Shown here piece after piece: positions 10,385-20,803 of a stretch of DNA of 64,000 nucleotides (positions are counted from its first letter, which is position 1; each line of letters starts with the position of its first letter). The stretch comes from Methylobacter sp. GTDB taxonomy: Bacteria > Pseudomonadota > Gammaproteobacteria > Methylococcales > Methylomonadaceae. The stretch covers positions 1-64,000 of the forward strand of contig NZ_SCTW01000102.1 of NCBI RefSeq assembly GCF_004322395.1, in the 5' to 3' direction. The notes below the pieces were generated by a model. It searched no databases. It was given only the letters and a program-made list of their open reading frames with translations, and had not been told where the DNA came from. Position numbers and translations under genes: made by a program.

Positions 10385-10459
10385 ATGAATAATAAGAATA
10401 ATAAAAAGGTTGCTGGCTTTCAAAAATTTGACCTCCTTTCTATTAGAGAAAGTAACTAA
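10385..10459 (+). CDS. putative 24-aa small ORF MNNKNNKKVAGFQKFDLLSIRESN
   Basis: ATG preceded by AAGGGGAATAAAA RBS-like sequence in an otherwise empty 750-bp intergenic region. Confidence 0.3.
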   Translation: MNNKNNKKVAGFQKFDLLSIRESN

Positions 10460-10510
10460 AGAACCATCATTTTAAATACATGGCGCATCTTTTATTTTAA
10501 GGTTTGATAT

Positions 10511-10912
10511 ATGCTTGTCTTTTTTAAAAATATTCCACCGACTACCCAAAAATCAGATTTGATTGAGGTCATCAAACCTGCTATTAAGCGCAATCTTTTT
10601 TATCGACTTTTTAGTCTTCCAGGAACTATTGTTGATATAACGCTGCTCAATTTATTAGACAATGAACAAAACATACTTAATGCTCATGGCGTAGTCACAA
10701 TAATGCCCGATGATGTTGCATCTCTGGTCATTAAACAGCTTGATAGAAAAGTTGTAAATGGTAGACGTATAACTGTTAGAGAATATCACATTAGATCTGA
10801 ACAAAACGATCCAAGAAGAGCTTCCAACGATATCCCTCAAGACATTATTGATCAACGTGTTGGAGATCGGCGACAATATAAGCTTGTTCCTTGTTTAGGA
10901 ATGCCCGCTTGA
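10511..10912 (+). CDS. RRM-like RNA-binding domain protein
   Basis: MLVFFKNIPPTTQKSDLIEVI...HGVVTIMPDDVASLVIKQLDRKVVNGRRITVREY, an RRM-like alternation, with a basic tail. Confidence 0.55.
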   Translation: MLVFFKNIPPTTQKSDLIEVIKPAIKRNLFYRLFSLPGTIVDITLLNLLDNEQNILNAHGVVTIMPDDVASLVIKQLDRKVVNGRRITVREYHIRSEQNDPRRASNDIPQDIIDQRVGDRRQYKLVPCLGMPA

Positions 10913-11050
10913 TGTTTTGGCTGATATCGAAAGTAGAGATTAGCCAAAACCAAAATCTATCTGAAAATGTTAAATAGCTTTTGAACGCCCAGTATCACTT
11001 AATAAAATAGCACGGGCTTTTATTTAGGACTCACAAAATATAATGCATAC

Positions 11051-12571
11051 TTAGTTAACAGTAAGCCAGCTTTGTGCAATATTTTTTAAAAAGAACTGCG
11101 CTTGTTGATAGTCATCACGTGGGGCTTCAGTCAATAAGACAACTTGTAATTCAGATGATGAATCTTTCGATAAGCGTTTAATTAATTGTAGCCACTTAGC
11201 TCGATAAGGGTCAGCTGTATTGTGGGCACCAATTTGATACCAACGCAAAACAACTAAATTTCTTTCGCTTCCGCCAAGTACAGCCTGATCAACCACCAGC
11301 GGTTTATCATCATACTCCTTCAACTGAACAGTGCCGGTTTGAACCGTTTTCCATGCGATATGCTGCGCCGATGTCACCAACACATTCTGTGAATTAACAA
11401 GTTCCGACCCTCCTTGGGATTCTCGTCCAAAGCTTGCCCGATAGACACCGAAAATATCTTGACCATTAGAAAAATACATCATCGAATCCGAACTAACTCC
11501 ATTAAAACGAGGCGTCCATCCCCATTGTGGATCTTGTACAGACTCCCAACCCTTTCCACTGAAAGCAATCTTCTGATCCAGCCCATTATTCTCAGGCATT
11601 TGTTGCACCTTGGATAACCAAACAGAACTTACAGGCCAGATTAAATTTAAAAAACCGACTAAAAATAAAGCCGAAAAAAACGCTTGATTAGCAAAAGTTG
11701 TTACCGTTCCTTGATGAGATATTGATAAATCTTGTGTTTGGGATATTGGCGGATCTTTCCAAAAAGAGCCGAGATAAAACAATAGCATCATTACCAAACC
11801 AAAAAATAATGCGCCGTAAATAATATGATCGACACCCACAGCCAATGTCATATTACTGAAATGTCCTAGCATTACAATTAAAAAGGCACGAATACCGTTA
11901 GCAAAGATAGGCACAATAATAGTAAGCAGCATAAACAATACTCTTTTCCAATAACTGGAAAAAGTAATGTAAGCGTATACAAATCCGAGCGATATCGATG
12001 CAATTAAATAATTGATACCGCTACAAGCTTCAGCAACTGTCCAGTTGCCGGAAGTTAAGGTAAGATTAAGTCCTTCCCGAAAAACTGGAATTCCTGTGAG
12101 GCGGATTAAATACACTGAAAATGTAGCGGTAAATTCCATCAACGGAGCGATAAGATCACTCCCGACAGGAACCATAAAAAAAAGATAACCCAACGGAAAT
12201 AATATTTTTGAGGTGATACGGTCGCCTAGTATTACCCAAAACCCGCTTATTAACATCCCAACAACAGCAAATTGTTTAACAACCTGAATATTAACCAAGT
12301 CCGCAACAAGCCAAAGAAAACCGTTTGCAATTACGGCAATTAACGCTATCCAACTGATTGTCGGACATAAAGCCAGATAAGTACTTCTTCGCGACCAGCA
12401 TAACCATAAACTGATTGGAGCAATGACAAAGCCGTGATTATATGAACTGGAACGATACCAAGTCTCAACAATAGAGCGCCATGTATCAAAGAAGATGGAT
12501 ATTGATAAGAGTGCAATTAAAAACACCCCCCACGCTGCTTTTACCCAGTAATCAGATGACTTCATTAACAA
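11051..12571 (-). CDS. xrtA: exosortase (XrtA-like) with C-terminal EpsI-like domain
   Basis: Multi-TM; EACSGINYLIASISLGFVYAY (catalytic Cys), NGIRAFLIVMLGH (Arg), and His region; C-terminal DUF3485/EpsI-like portion. Confidence 0.88.
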   Translation of the reverse strand: MLMKSSDYWVKAAWGVFLIALLSISIFFDTWRSIVETWYRSSSYNHGFVIAPISLWLCWSRRSTYLALCPTISWIALIAVIANGFLWLVADLVNIQVVKQFAVVGMLISGFWVILGDRITSKILFPLGYLFFMVPVGSDLIAPLMEFTATFSVYLIRLTGIPVFREGLNLTLTSGNWTVAEACSGINYLIASISLGFVYAYITFSSYWKRVLFMLLTIIVPIFANGIRAFLIVMLGHFSNMTLAVGVDHIIYGALFFGLVMMLLFYLGSFWKDPPISQTQDLSISHQGTVTTFANQAFFSALFLVGFLNLIWPVSSVWLSKVQQMPENNGLDQKIAFSGKGWESVQDPQWGWTPRFNGVSSDSMMYFSNGQDIFGVYRASFGRESQGGSELVNSQNVLVTSAQHIAWKTVQTGTVQLKEYDDKPLVVDQAVLGGSERNLVVLRWYQIGAHNTADPYRAKWLQLIKRLSKDSSSELQVVLLTEAPRDDYQQAQFFLKNIAQSWLTVN

Positions 12572-12900
12572 TTCTCTAGCTATAGTTACATCAATGTGGA
12601 AAGGCTAAGTAAAATATCAATTAAATTCTAACATAACATAGTTCAATCGGGCATTTGGCGAGAAGAATAACCGCTAAAAATTTGCTTTAGCTTGCACGAT
12701 ATTTAAGTCGTATATTTCGAGATCGGCTTACACTCCTCAATCAAAAAAATTATGGTATTTACCGGCCTTTTTCTATTAAAAATAATCTCTTGTTTAAACT
12801 CATTTTGCATTACAATGAGACTGAGAACCGAAGTAGACAAAAAAAAGAGTTTTTGTTAACCTTAATAACGTTGGCCAACTTACTTAAAGGTATTACAACA

Positions 12901-13689
12901 ATGAATGCAAAAAGTAATAAAATTGTTAAACCAGACGAAAGCCAAAATGTAAATCAAACAGTTGATAAATCGCGGCGATCGTTTGCCAAAGTAGGGGCGG
13001 TTGCGCCGGTTATCATGACCTTGACCAGTAAGTCGGCGTTGGGCAGCGCCTATCACTGCACAATTTCCGGCACACAATCGGGCAATCATTCCAGTCCCCA
13101 TGATAACACTACAAATTGCGGCGTCGGCTTTTCACCTGGCGGCTGGTGGCAAAATGCCAGTAAATCAGGCAATCAGGATGGAAATATTAACCAATGGTGC
13201 AAAGCAGGGATAAATCCTTTTTCTATTAAATATGCCGCTATCCCCCCGAGCTCGAGCAAAGTTAAGCAGATACAGGTACAGGGCACTTGGATAACTGCAA
13301 CTGCTGCTAACAATTGGCTTTCTATTTTTACGGCTATTAAAAGTAAATTTGGCCAACCGGCAACCGCGACAGCTTTTGCACCGATTTTTGGCGGTAATCT
13401 TCAAGGATCTCTATGGGATGTATTGGATCAACATCAAGGCACCCTGGAATGGCATGCCGTTGCCGATTATCTTAACGCCCTTCTTTATGCAGCCGATCCG
13501 GTGAATTATGCAGGTTTCGGAGTTGTATATAGCGGAGTAAGCGCTTTCGATATCGTCAACCTCTATAAATTGGCAACCGGACAAATCTCTTCTTTTACTT
13601 CGCAAGACGGGGTGTTGATTAATGGCACCTTTAACGGCGGCACCAACGGAAGCGGCGTCAAAAGTTATTTAGAATCGCTTCATCATTAA
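12901..13689 (+). CDS. Tat-signal secreted protein with SPGxW motif, putative cargo of the HPr-rel-A cassette
   Basis: Start taken at internal ATG 12901 (RBS aaagg) rather than 12790; KSRRSFAKVGAVAPVIMTLTSKSALG twin-arginine leader; GVGFSPGGWWQN and EWHAVADYLNALLYA. Confidence 0.7.
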   Translation: MNAKSNKIVKPDESQNVNQTVDKSRRSFAKVGAVAPVIMTLTSKSALGSAYHCTISGTQSGNHSSPHDNTTNCGVGFSPGGWWQNASKSGNQDGNINQWCKAGINPFSIKYAAIPPSSSKVKQIQVQGTWITATAANNWLSIFTAIKSKFGQPATATAFAPIFGGNLQGSLWDVLDQHQGTLEWHAVADYLNALLYAADPVNYAGFGVVYSGVSAFDIVNLYKLATGQISSFTSQDGVLINGTFNGGTNGSGVKSYLESLHH

Positions 13690-13698
13690 TCTTCATAA

Positions 13699-13980
13699 AT
13701 GGAAAGCCCGAGGTCTTGGGAGATTTGTCAAGATTTTGCGATTATTATCCGGATGATTGATGATCAGCGCTTGGTTTATCACACTGGCAGTGGCGACACT
13801 CACTGGCTTGGTGCGGAGTCCGGCTTTGTGTTTGATTTGCTTTGGAAATGCAAAGCGCCAATGAACCATGAATTTTTAATCGCCCAAGCCCGGCAGAATG
13901 GATTTAACCAACTAGATTCGCTATTGCTAGAAGAAATTTTGAAGGGGCTGTGTGCTCTACATTTAGTCAAAATCAGTTGA
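13699..13980 (+). CDS. HPr-rel-A system PqqD-like protein
   Basis: ~93 aa PqqD-like pattern (LGAESGFVFDLLWKCKAPMNHEFLIAQA); sits between the Tat-signal protein and an HprK-like kinase. Confidence 0.75.
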   Translation: MESPRSWEICQDFAIIIRMIDDQRLVYHTGSGDTHWLGAESGFVFDLLWKCKAPMNHEFLIAQARQNGFNQLDSLLLEEILKGLCALHLVKIS

Positions 13981-13986
13981 GTTATT

Positions 13987-14898
13987 TTGAGCACCCTAAA
14001 TTCGCCAACACAATTGATGAATAATGGGCGCTTTATAATAAAGGTTGGCCCTTTTGCGGTACGGATACAATCAGAGATTGAGTCTGTTCAACAAAGCATT
14101 ATTCGTTTGTACTGTGACTATCCTCAGCTGCCTAAAGATAGTTTCTGCGACTTTTATGTCAGAGTGTTCCGTCCTTCCGGGCTTAGACGTTTTTTCCGCA
14201 AACAAGCCCTGTTCGCGTTCGATCAGTTTGTCCCTTTTAAGCCTTTACCCTATTCGCAAGCCTTTCCGTTCTTTGAGTGGGGACTGAACTGGTGTATATC
14301 CGGTTATTCGCACCAGTATTTAATCATTCATGCGGCTGTTGTCGAAAAAAATTCCAAAGCTTTGATCCTGCCTGGCTCGCCGGGTTCGGGTAAAAGCACC
14401 CTATGCGCCTCACTCATTAACAAAGGTTGGCGGCTGCTTTCAGACGAGTTGACTTTAATAGATTGTCTTACCGGCAATATCGTCCCGGTACCTCGCCCGG
14501 TCAGCCTGAAAAATGAATCAATACAACTGATTGCCGACACTTATCCGAACAATGAATTCAGCCCCGTTGTGAACGATACCTTGAAAGGTTCGGTGAGTCT
14601 GATGAAACCGCCGACAGAAGCAGTATCAAGAGCTAATGAAATCGCCTTACCGTGCCTGGTGGTCTTTCCCAAATTCCAACAGCATATTGATATGCAATTA
14701 ACACCGCTGCCTAAAGCGGAAGCTTTTATGAAACTAGCCGACTTGTCTTTCAACTACAGTGTGTTGGGCGCTGAAGGTTTTGAAGTTTTGGCTAAACTGG
14801 TTGAACGAAGCCGCGCTTATGATTTTATCTATGATGGCGACTTTGATCAGGCATCGGCTTGTTTTGAACAGTTGTTGGACGATGTGGAGCATGGATAA
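13987..14898 (+). CDS. HprK-related kinase A
   Basis: LPGSPGSGKSTLCASLINKGWRLLSDELTLID: P-loop and HprK-like DELT motif; TTG start. Confidence 0.82.
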   Translation: MSTLNSPTQLMNNGRFIIKVGPFAVRIQSEIESVQQSIIRLYCDYPQLPKDSFCDFYVRVFRPSGLRRFFRKQALFAFDQFVPFKPLPYSQAFPFFEWGLNWCISGYSHQYLIIHAAVVEKNSKALILPGSPGSGKSTLCASLINKGWRLLSDELTLIDCLTGNIVPVPRPVSLKNESIQLIADTYPNNEFSPVVNDTLKGSVSLMKPPTEAVSRANEIALPCLVVFPKFQQHIDMQLTPLPKAEAFMKLADLSFNYSVLGAEGFEVLAKLVERSRAYDFIYDGDFDQASACFEQLLDDVEHG

Positions 14899-15979
14899 AA
14901 ACATAGCAAATTTGCTCATCAAACAATTGGTTTTTGCGCGCACCGAAGACTGCCATACTAATACCAATTGGGAATTGTTGCTGCGACAGGCAAGAGCTGC
15001 TGGCGTCATGTCCAGATTGGCTTTTTTTTGGAAGAAGTTCGGGATGTTTGAACCGCCCGGATTTGCCGCCACACATCTTAATTCTGCTTATAAATACTGG
15101 CTATCGCAAAAACGTATCGTAAATTGGGAGCTCCATAATCTGCAACAGGTTTTTGAGCAATTGAAGTTGCCGTTAATCTTACTTAAAGGCACTGCTTATT
15201 CGGCTGCGAATTTAAATGCGGATTTGGGGCGGGTTTTTAGCGATATCGACATTCTTGTCCCCAAGCAGCGTTTACAAGAAGTCAAGGAAGCACTAAAGTG
15301 GAACGGGTGGTTCCCAGAGCCGTTAGACAGCTACGATCAAAACTATTATGAGCGCTGGATGCATGAATTACCCCCTATGCGGCATATTCAGCGAGGTACG
15401 ACCTTAGATATTCATCACAATATTCTTCCTGAGACTTGCGCTTTATATCCAGATGCCAATTTGCTGTTAAACTCGGCAGTTAATATTCCCAACAGCAATT
15501 ATTGGATATTGGCTCCTGAGGACATGATTTTACATACAGCAAGCCATTTGTTTTGGGGCGGCGAATTTGAAAACGGCTTGCGCGATTTGAGCGATATTGA
15601 TTTATTACTGCGCGAGTTCAGCGATAAAAATTCGCGGTTTTGGCAAAACTTGCTTGATCGTGCAGACACCTTGGGTTTGGGCAAACCACTATTTTATGCA
15701 TTACGTTATAGCAACAAAATACTGAAAACACCGACCCCTGAATCTATCATTACCGCTTCGATGATTTATTCTCCCGGATCTTCAAAAATCAAGATAATGG
15801 ACTTCCTTTTTCTGCGGGCGCTTAATCCTCCGCATCCGACCTGCAACGATAAGTGGACCGGTTTCGCACGCTGGCTTTTATATATCCGTTCCCACTGGTT
15901 GAAGATGCCTTTGCATTTGCTGATCCCGCATCTATCCAGAAAATCGTGGTTGCGGCTGACTAACCAAGGACACCATTAA
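14891..15979 (+). CDS. nucleotidyltransferase-family protein of the HPr-rel-A cassette
   Basis: Start at ATG 14891 (ATGGATAA overlap with the kinase stop); LLKGTAY...GRVFSDIDILVP matches the NTase5-like family. Confidence 0.82.
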   Translation: MDKNIANLLIKQLVFARTEDCHTNTNWELLLRQARAAGVMSRLAFFWKKFGMFEPPGFAATHLNSAYKYWLSQKRIVNWELHNLQQVFEQLKLPLILLKGTAYSAANLNADLGRVFSDIDILVPKQRLQEVKEALKWNGWFPEPLDSYDQNYYERWMHELPPMRHIQRGTTLDIHHNILPETCALYPDANLLLNSAVNIPNSNYWILAPEDMILHTASHLFWGGEFENGLRDLSDIDLLLREFSDKNSRFWQNLLDRADTLGLGKPLFYALRYSNKILKTPTPESIITASMIYSPGSSKIKIMDFLFLRALNPPHPTCNDKWTGFARWLLYIRSHWLKMPLHLLIPHLSRKSWLRLTNQGHH

Positions 15980-16551
15980 TTCAGTTATCCGTTCAGGAAT
16001 CTGTCGAACAAGGCTCGGCATGCTTCATTGCTTGGCCAAAACGGATTTTTGGCAGTATTGATTCTTCGGTTCGTTAACCGGTTAATTGAAGGCCATCGTC
16101 ACCAACTTCCACTCACCAGCCACTGCGGACGCGATCTCTGAACGAGAATTGACGAAAACCCAGTACCAGTTTTTAGCGGACCGAAGATCTTTACTGTAAA
16201 TCGATTCAGGGTGATTACCGGTTTTTTGAAAATGAGCTTGAAAAAATCATGGACACATTGAAAACTAATAATAGTGGATATAGATATTCATTTCGAGAAA
16301 ACTAGAACCAGCACTTATACGAAGAATGACCTTGACCTTAATCCGCCGCGATCGAACAGGCAAACGTAATATTCGTCGCCATCTAAACAAGGCAATGACT
16401 CATATCGCCAGCAGTTACTGAGCGTGACAACATAATACTATTGCCCTGTAATAACCTTTCCTATCCTTATACAATATTTATATATAAAGATGAACGCTCC
16501 AGTATCGGAACGATAAAAATTAATGTGCTATTAGTATATTGAGAAGTCCAA

Positions 16552-18564
16552 GTGAAAAAGAAGTTTAAAATCCACAGTCGGTTTCAGCCTGCCGGTGATC
16601 AGCCTACCGCGATACAAGCGTTGGTTGAAGGCTTGAGCGATGGCGAAGTGCATCAGACTTTGCTGGGCGTGACCGGTTCCGGCAAAACCTTCACGATTGC
16701 CAATGTGATTAATCAGGTTCAGCGTCCGGCCATGATTATGGCGCCGAATAAAACCCTGGCCGCACAGTTATACGGCGAAATGAAAGAATTCTTCCCGGAA
16801 AACAGCGTCGAGTATTTCGTCTCTTATTACGACTATTACCAGCCGGAAGCTTACGTTCCGGCCTCCGATACTTTTATCGATAAAGATGCTGCGATCAACG
16901 AGCACATCGAACAAATGCGCTTATCCGCAACCAAAGCCTTAATCGAACGGGAAGATACGATAGTCGTCGCAACGGTGTCGGCGATTTACGGTTTGGGCGA
17001 ACCGGAATCGTATTTCAAAATGGTGTTGCATCTGGTCAAGGGTGACATGATCAACCAGCGCGATATCCTGCGACGGCTGGCGGAAATGCAATACACCCGC
17101 AACGACATCGATTTGCGCCGTGCGACCTACCGGGTGCGCGGCGAAGTGATTGATGTGTTCCCGGCCGAGTCGGACAGCGAAGCGTTACGGATAGAACTGT
17201 TCGATGACGAGGTGGAACGCTTGTCATTGTTCGACCCGCTGACCGGCGAAGTCGTCCGGCGGCTGGCACGCTATACAATTTACCCGAAGAGCCATTACGT
17301 CACGCCAAGAGAGCAGTTATTGGAGGCGGTTGAAAAGATCAAGATAGAACTCAAGGAGCGCCTGGAGCAATTGCGTTCCTTGGATAAACTGGTCGAAGCA
17401 CAGCGGCTTGAACAACGGACGATGTTCGATATTGAGATGATTTTGGAGATCGGCTATTGCTCTGGCATCGAAAACTATTCCCGCCACTTGTCCGGAAGAA
17501 GCGCGGGCGAATCGCCGCCGACGATGTTCGATTACTTGCGCGACAATGCACTGATAATTATCGACGAAAGCCATGTCGCCGTGCCGCAGATCGGCGCGAT
17601 GTATAAAGGCGACCGGTCGCGCAAGGAAACCCTGGTTGAATACGGCTTCAGGTTGCCGTCCGCACTGGATAACCGCCCATTGATGTTTGATGAATTTGAG
17701 GAGAGAGCGCCGCAACGGATTTACGTATCGGCAACGCCAGGGCCATACGAAAGAGAGCATTCCGGAGTCTTTGCCGAGCAGGTGGTCAGGCCGACCGGCT
17801 TGCTCGATCCGATTGTGGAAGTGCGCCCGGCAACAACCCAAGTCGATGATTTGTTATCGGAAATCAACAAGCGCGTTGCGGTAAAAGAGCGGGTGCTGGT
17901 TACAACGTTGACCAAGAGAATGTCCGAAGACTTAACCGAATATTTGATGGAGCATGATGTGAAGGTGCGCTATCTGCATTCCGATATCGATACCGTGGAA
18001 CGCGTCGAAATCATCCGCGACTTGCGCTTGGGGCAGTTCGATGTGTTGGTAGGCATCAACCTGTTGCGCGAAGGATTGGACATACCGGAAGTGTCATTGG
18101 TTGCGATACTCGATGCCGACAAGGAAGGTTTTTTACGTTCGACCGTGTCGCTGGTGCAAACCATCGGCCGGGCGGCACGTAACGTCAACGGCAAGGCGAT
18201 TTTATACGGCGATAAAATCACCAAATCGATGCAGCAGGCGATCGATGAAACTGACCGTCGCCGCGAAAAACAACATAAATTTAATATCGAGCATCATATC
18301 GAACCGAAGACCATTTTTAAGTCGGTCACCGATATTTTACAGGTATCGATCCCCGGTGCAGGCATGGCTAACGCCAACACGGTGCTAAGCAAAGTGGCGG
18401 AATTTCCGGCCGACTATAAAGCGACCATGTCACCCAAACAGGCGGGCAAGAAATTGAAGCAGTTGGAAGACGCGATGTATCAGCATGCGAAAAATCTTGA
18501 ATTCGAGCAGGCGGCTAAGATCAGGGACGAGATTAAGGTGTTGCAGGGGTTGATGTTGGGGTAG
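16552..18564 (+). CDS. uvrB: excinuclease ABC subunit B
   Basis: [27 protein letters not shown]-terminal UVR motif; full-length 670 aa. Confidence 0.98.
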   Translation: MKKKFKIHSRFQPAGDQPTAIQALVEGLSDGEVHQTLLGVTGSGKTFTIANVINQVQRPAMIMAPNKTLAAQLYGEMKEFFPENSVEYFVSYYDYYQPEAYVPASDTFIDKDAAINEHIEQMRLSATKALIEREDTIVVATVSAIYGLGEPESYFKMVLHLVKGDMINQRDILRRLAEMQYTRNDIDLRRATYRVRGEVIDVFPAESDSEALRIELFDDEVERLSLFDPLTGEVVRRLARYTIYPKSHYVTPREQLLEAVEKIKIELKERLEQLRSLDKLVEAQRLEQRTMFDIEMILEIGYCSGIENYSRHLSGRSAGESPPTMFDYLRDNALIIIDESHVAVPQIGAMYKGDRSRKETLVEYGFRLPSALDNRPLMFDEFEERAPQRIYVSATPGPYEREHSGVFAEQVVRPTGLLDPIVEVRPATTQVDDLLSEINKRVAVKERVLVTTLTKRMSEDLTEYLMEHDVKVRYLHSDIDTVERVEIIRDLRLGQFDVLVGINLLREGLDIPEVSLVAILDADKEGFLRSTVSLVQTIGRAARNVNGKAILYGDKITKSMQQAIDETDRRREKQHKFNIEHHIEPKTIFKSVTDILQVSIPGAGMANANTVLSKVAEFPADYKATMSPKQAGKKLKQLEDAMYQHAKNLEFEQAAKIRDEIKVLQGLMLG

Positions 18565-18816
18565 GACGCATTCATTGCGTATTGGGCCGAATGATGTCCA
18601 TGCGGCGCATAGGCTACTCTATTGATACCCTACAAATTGCGCTTTATCGTGTATGGATTAATAAAAGATATTAACTATGATCCAATGCATCTGTGCAATA
18701 AATACCGGGTTACGAAAATCTACAATTTAACGAAGTTAATGTAAAAAATATGCAGTTAATATGAAAATGGACTATATTGATAATCAAATTAACCCATATA
18801 ACTACGAGATTTCTGC

Positions 18817-20073
18817 ATGTTAATCGAGTTCTCTGTCAGCAACTTTCGTTCTTTCCGAGAAAAACAAACCTTTTCCATGGTGGCAGCACCTCACTTAAAA
18901 AAAGGCGACAAGGTATTCAAGCCGGTTGTTAAAGGCGAAAAACTCCCTGATTTATTAAAGGTTGCAGCGATTTATGGGCCAAATGCATCAGGTAAAAGCA
19001 ATTTAATTAAAGCATTTGATATTGTTAGAGATGTTGCTGGACGTCAGCCTAGTGCACAAGCTACACCGCTTCCAGTTTCTCCATTTCGTTTTGACCCTCT
19101 GTTAGCTAGTCAGCCTAGCTGCATTGAGCTGCACTTTGTTCATGCTGAGCAACGTTATCAATTTGAGTTGGCTTTGACTCAGCAACGTATCGTCGAGGAA
19201 TGTTTGATTGCTTTTCCTGCGGGAAAAGAAACTCTGTTGTATAAGCGCCGTCACTTGCCTTCTGGCGACGAATATAGCTTCGGTCCAAAGTTGGAAGGCG
19301 GAACGGCTTTGCATGAGCTTTGGAGAAAATCTACAGGGCCTCAGGTGTTGTTTCTTGCGCAGGCCGTGGCAAATAGTAGTGAAGACTTAAATCAATTACG
19401 GGATCCATTAAAATGGTTGCAGACAGGGATCATGACTGTTTCTGGAAAAATGGGCAAATGGGCAGTTGGCAGTCAACAGCTTGCAAAAAGGTTTCCTTCT
19501 ATTGCAAAAGAAATTTCATCATTTCTGCAAGAAGTCGATGTTCCTGTTAGTACTATTCGCTTTGATCAGGTAGACTCAGACGCATTGGAACAAGCTCAGG
19601 AAGATTTATTACCATTACCTGATGAAAACCCCAAAAGCCGAACTATCCTAACTCATAAAACTGCGTTAGGTGAAGCCGATTTTGATTTCAAAGAAGAATC
19701 TGAGGGTACTAAAAATCTGATCGGATTTTGGTTTCCTTGGAGTGTTCACAGTCGCTCAAAGCTTACCAATGAAAGTCGTACTCTAGTGGTTGATGAGCTG
19801 GACAGCAGTCTTCACCCTGAGATTGTCGTCTCTTTGGTAAAAAAACACCTTCAATCCGATTTGCCTGGACAACTTATTTTTACCACACACGACACTCATT
19901 TGATGGATGCCAAGTTGTTGCGTCGCGATCAATTCTGGCTTACCGAGCGCGATGTTAACGGTGCTACGCAATTACGTTCCATCCATGATTTTGAAGGGCG
20001 CGAAGGTGAAGACCTGGAAAAACGCTATTACGAAGGACGCTACCGAGGACTTCCTATTTTGCGAAAAGGCTGA
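18817..20073 (+). CDS. AAA-family ATPase, RloA/AbiLi-like
   Basis: GPNASGKSN Walker A, EESEGTKNL, LVVDELDSSLHP Walker B, FTTHDTHLMD; followed 2 bp later by RloB. Confidence 0.85.
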   Translation: MLIEFSVSNFRSFREKQTFSMVAAPHLKKGDKVFKPVVKGEKLPDLLKVAAIYGPNASGKSNLIKAFDIVRDVAGRQPSAQATPLPVSPFRFDPLLASQPSCIELHFVHAEQRYQFELALTQQRIVEECLIAFPAGKETLLYKRRHLPSGDEYSFGPKLEGGTALHELWRKSTGPQVLFLAQAVANSSEDLNQLRDPLKWLQTGIMTVSGKMGKWAVGSQQLAKRFPSIAKEISSFLQEVDVPVSTIRFDQVDSDALEQAQEDLLPLPDENPKSRTILTHKTALGEADFDFKEESEGTKNLIGFWFPWSVHSRSKLTNESRTLVVDELDSSLHPEIVVSLVKKHLQSDLPGQLIFTTHDTHLMDAKLLRRDQFWLTERDVNGATQLRSIHDFEGREGEDLEKRYYEGRYRGLPILRKG

Positions 20074-20075
20074 AT

Positions 20076-20705
20076 ATGGCGCGTAAAGCTGATTCCTTCG
20101 GTCGCTCAAAACCTCGTTTTAAACCGCAACCTACGGTATTGGTCATTTGCGAAGATAGTAAGTCTGGAAAACGCTATCTGGAAGATGCGAGCCTGTATTT
20201 TCGGGTCAATGTATTGGTGGAAATTACCCATTGCGGGAATACCGATCCGAAAGGAATTGTTGCTGAGGCAATTAGTCGCCAAAGAAAATTCGATCACGTT
20301 TTTTGTGCGGTAGATAGAGACACTCACGAAACTTTTGACGAGGCGCTGAACTTAGTCAAGAGCTCCCAAAAAATTAAAGTCATTGCTTCTTATCCATGCT
20401 TCGAATTCTGGCTATTGCTGCACTTTCGTTACAACCGCAAGCCCTATGCTGTGGCTGGAAAACACTCGGCAGCAGATTTGCTTATCAAAGACTTGCGTAG
20501 TCATCCGGGTATGGAAAGCTACGAAAAGGGCAAAGATTTAAGTATCTTTAGCTTGCTACTAAATAATGGATTTTCCGAAGCACGTAAAATAGCTCCTAAA
20601 ATTCTTGCTGAAGCCATAGCGAGTGGAGAAATGAATCCCAGCACCAGACTGCATGAATTGCTCAATTTCTTTGAAGGACTTTCTTTGCCCCAACAAGTCG
20701 AGTAG
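20076..20705 (+). CDS. RloB/AbiLii-family protein (Toprim-like)
   Basis: VICEDSKSGKRYLEDA, HVFCAVDRDTHETFDEA, IASYPCFEFWLLLHF are RloB hallmarks. Confidence 0.88.
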   Translation: MARKADSFGRSKPRFKPQPTVLVICEDSKSGKRYLEDASLYFRVNVLVEITHCGNTDPKGIVAEAISRQRKFDHVFCAVDRDTHETFDEALNLVKSSQKIKVIASYPCFEFWLLLHFRYNRKPYAVAGKHSAADLLIKDLRSHPGMESYEKGKDLSIFSLLLNNGFSEARKIAPKILAEAIASGEMNPSTRLHELLNFFEGLSLPQQVE

Positions 20706-20803
20706 TGTGGTGCGCATCTCGCCCCTTTTTAACACTGTTGGTATTCAGTGGAGCTCTTAAATAGTGCATGGTGCGAACCTACAGGACTAAATAGCAAAAT
20801 TAC

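Noticed and set aside
12790-12900. Upstream start for the Tat-signal protein
   Set aside because: The ATG at 12901 has a better RBS and puts the twin-arginine leader at normal distance from the N-terminus.
16317-16425. Short frame MTLTLIRRDRTGKRNIRRHLNKAMTHIASSY as an IS transposase remnant
   Set aside because: Only vague similarity to transposase C-termini by eye; not enough to call.
17051-17841. Minus-strand ORFs inside uvrB, and many other 60-170 aa antisense ORFs in the track
   Set aside because: They overlap well-supported genes in antisense and show no recognisable domains or RBS.
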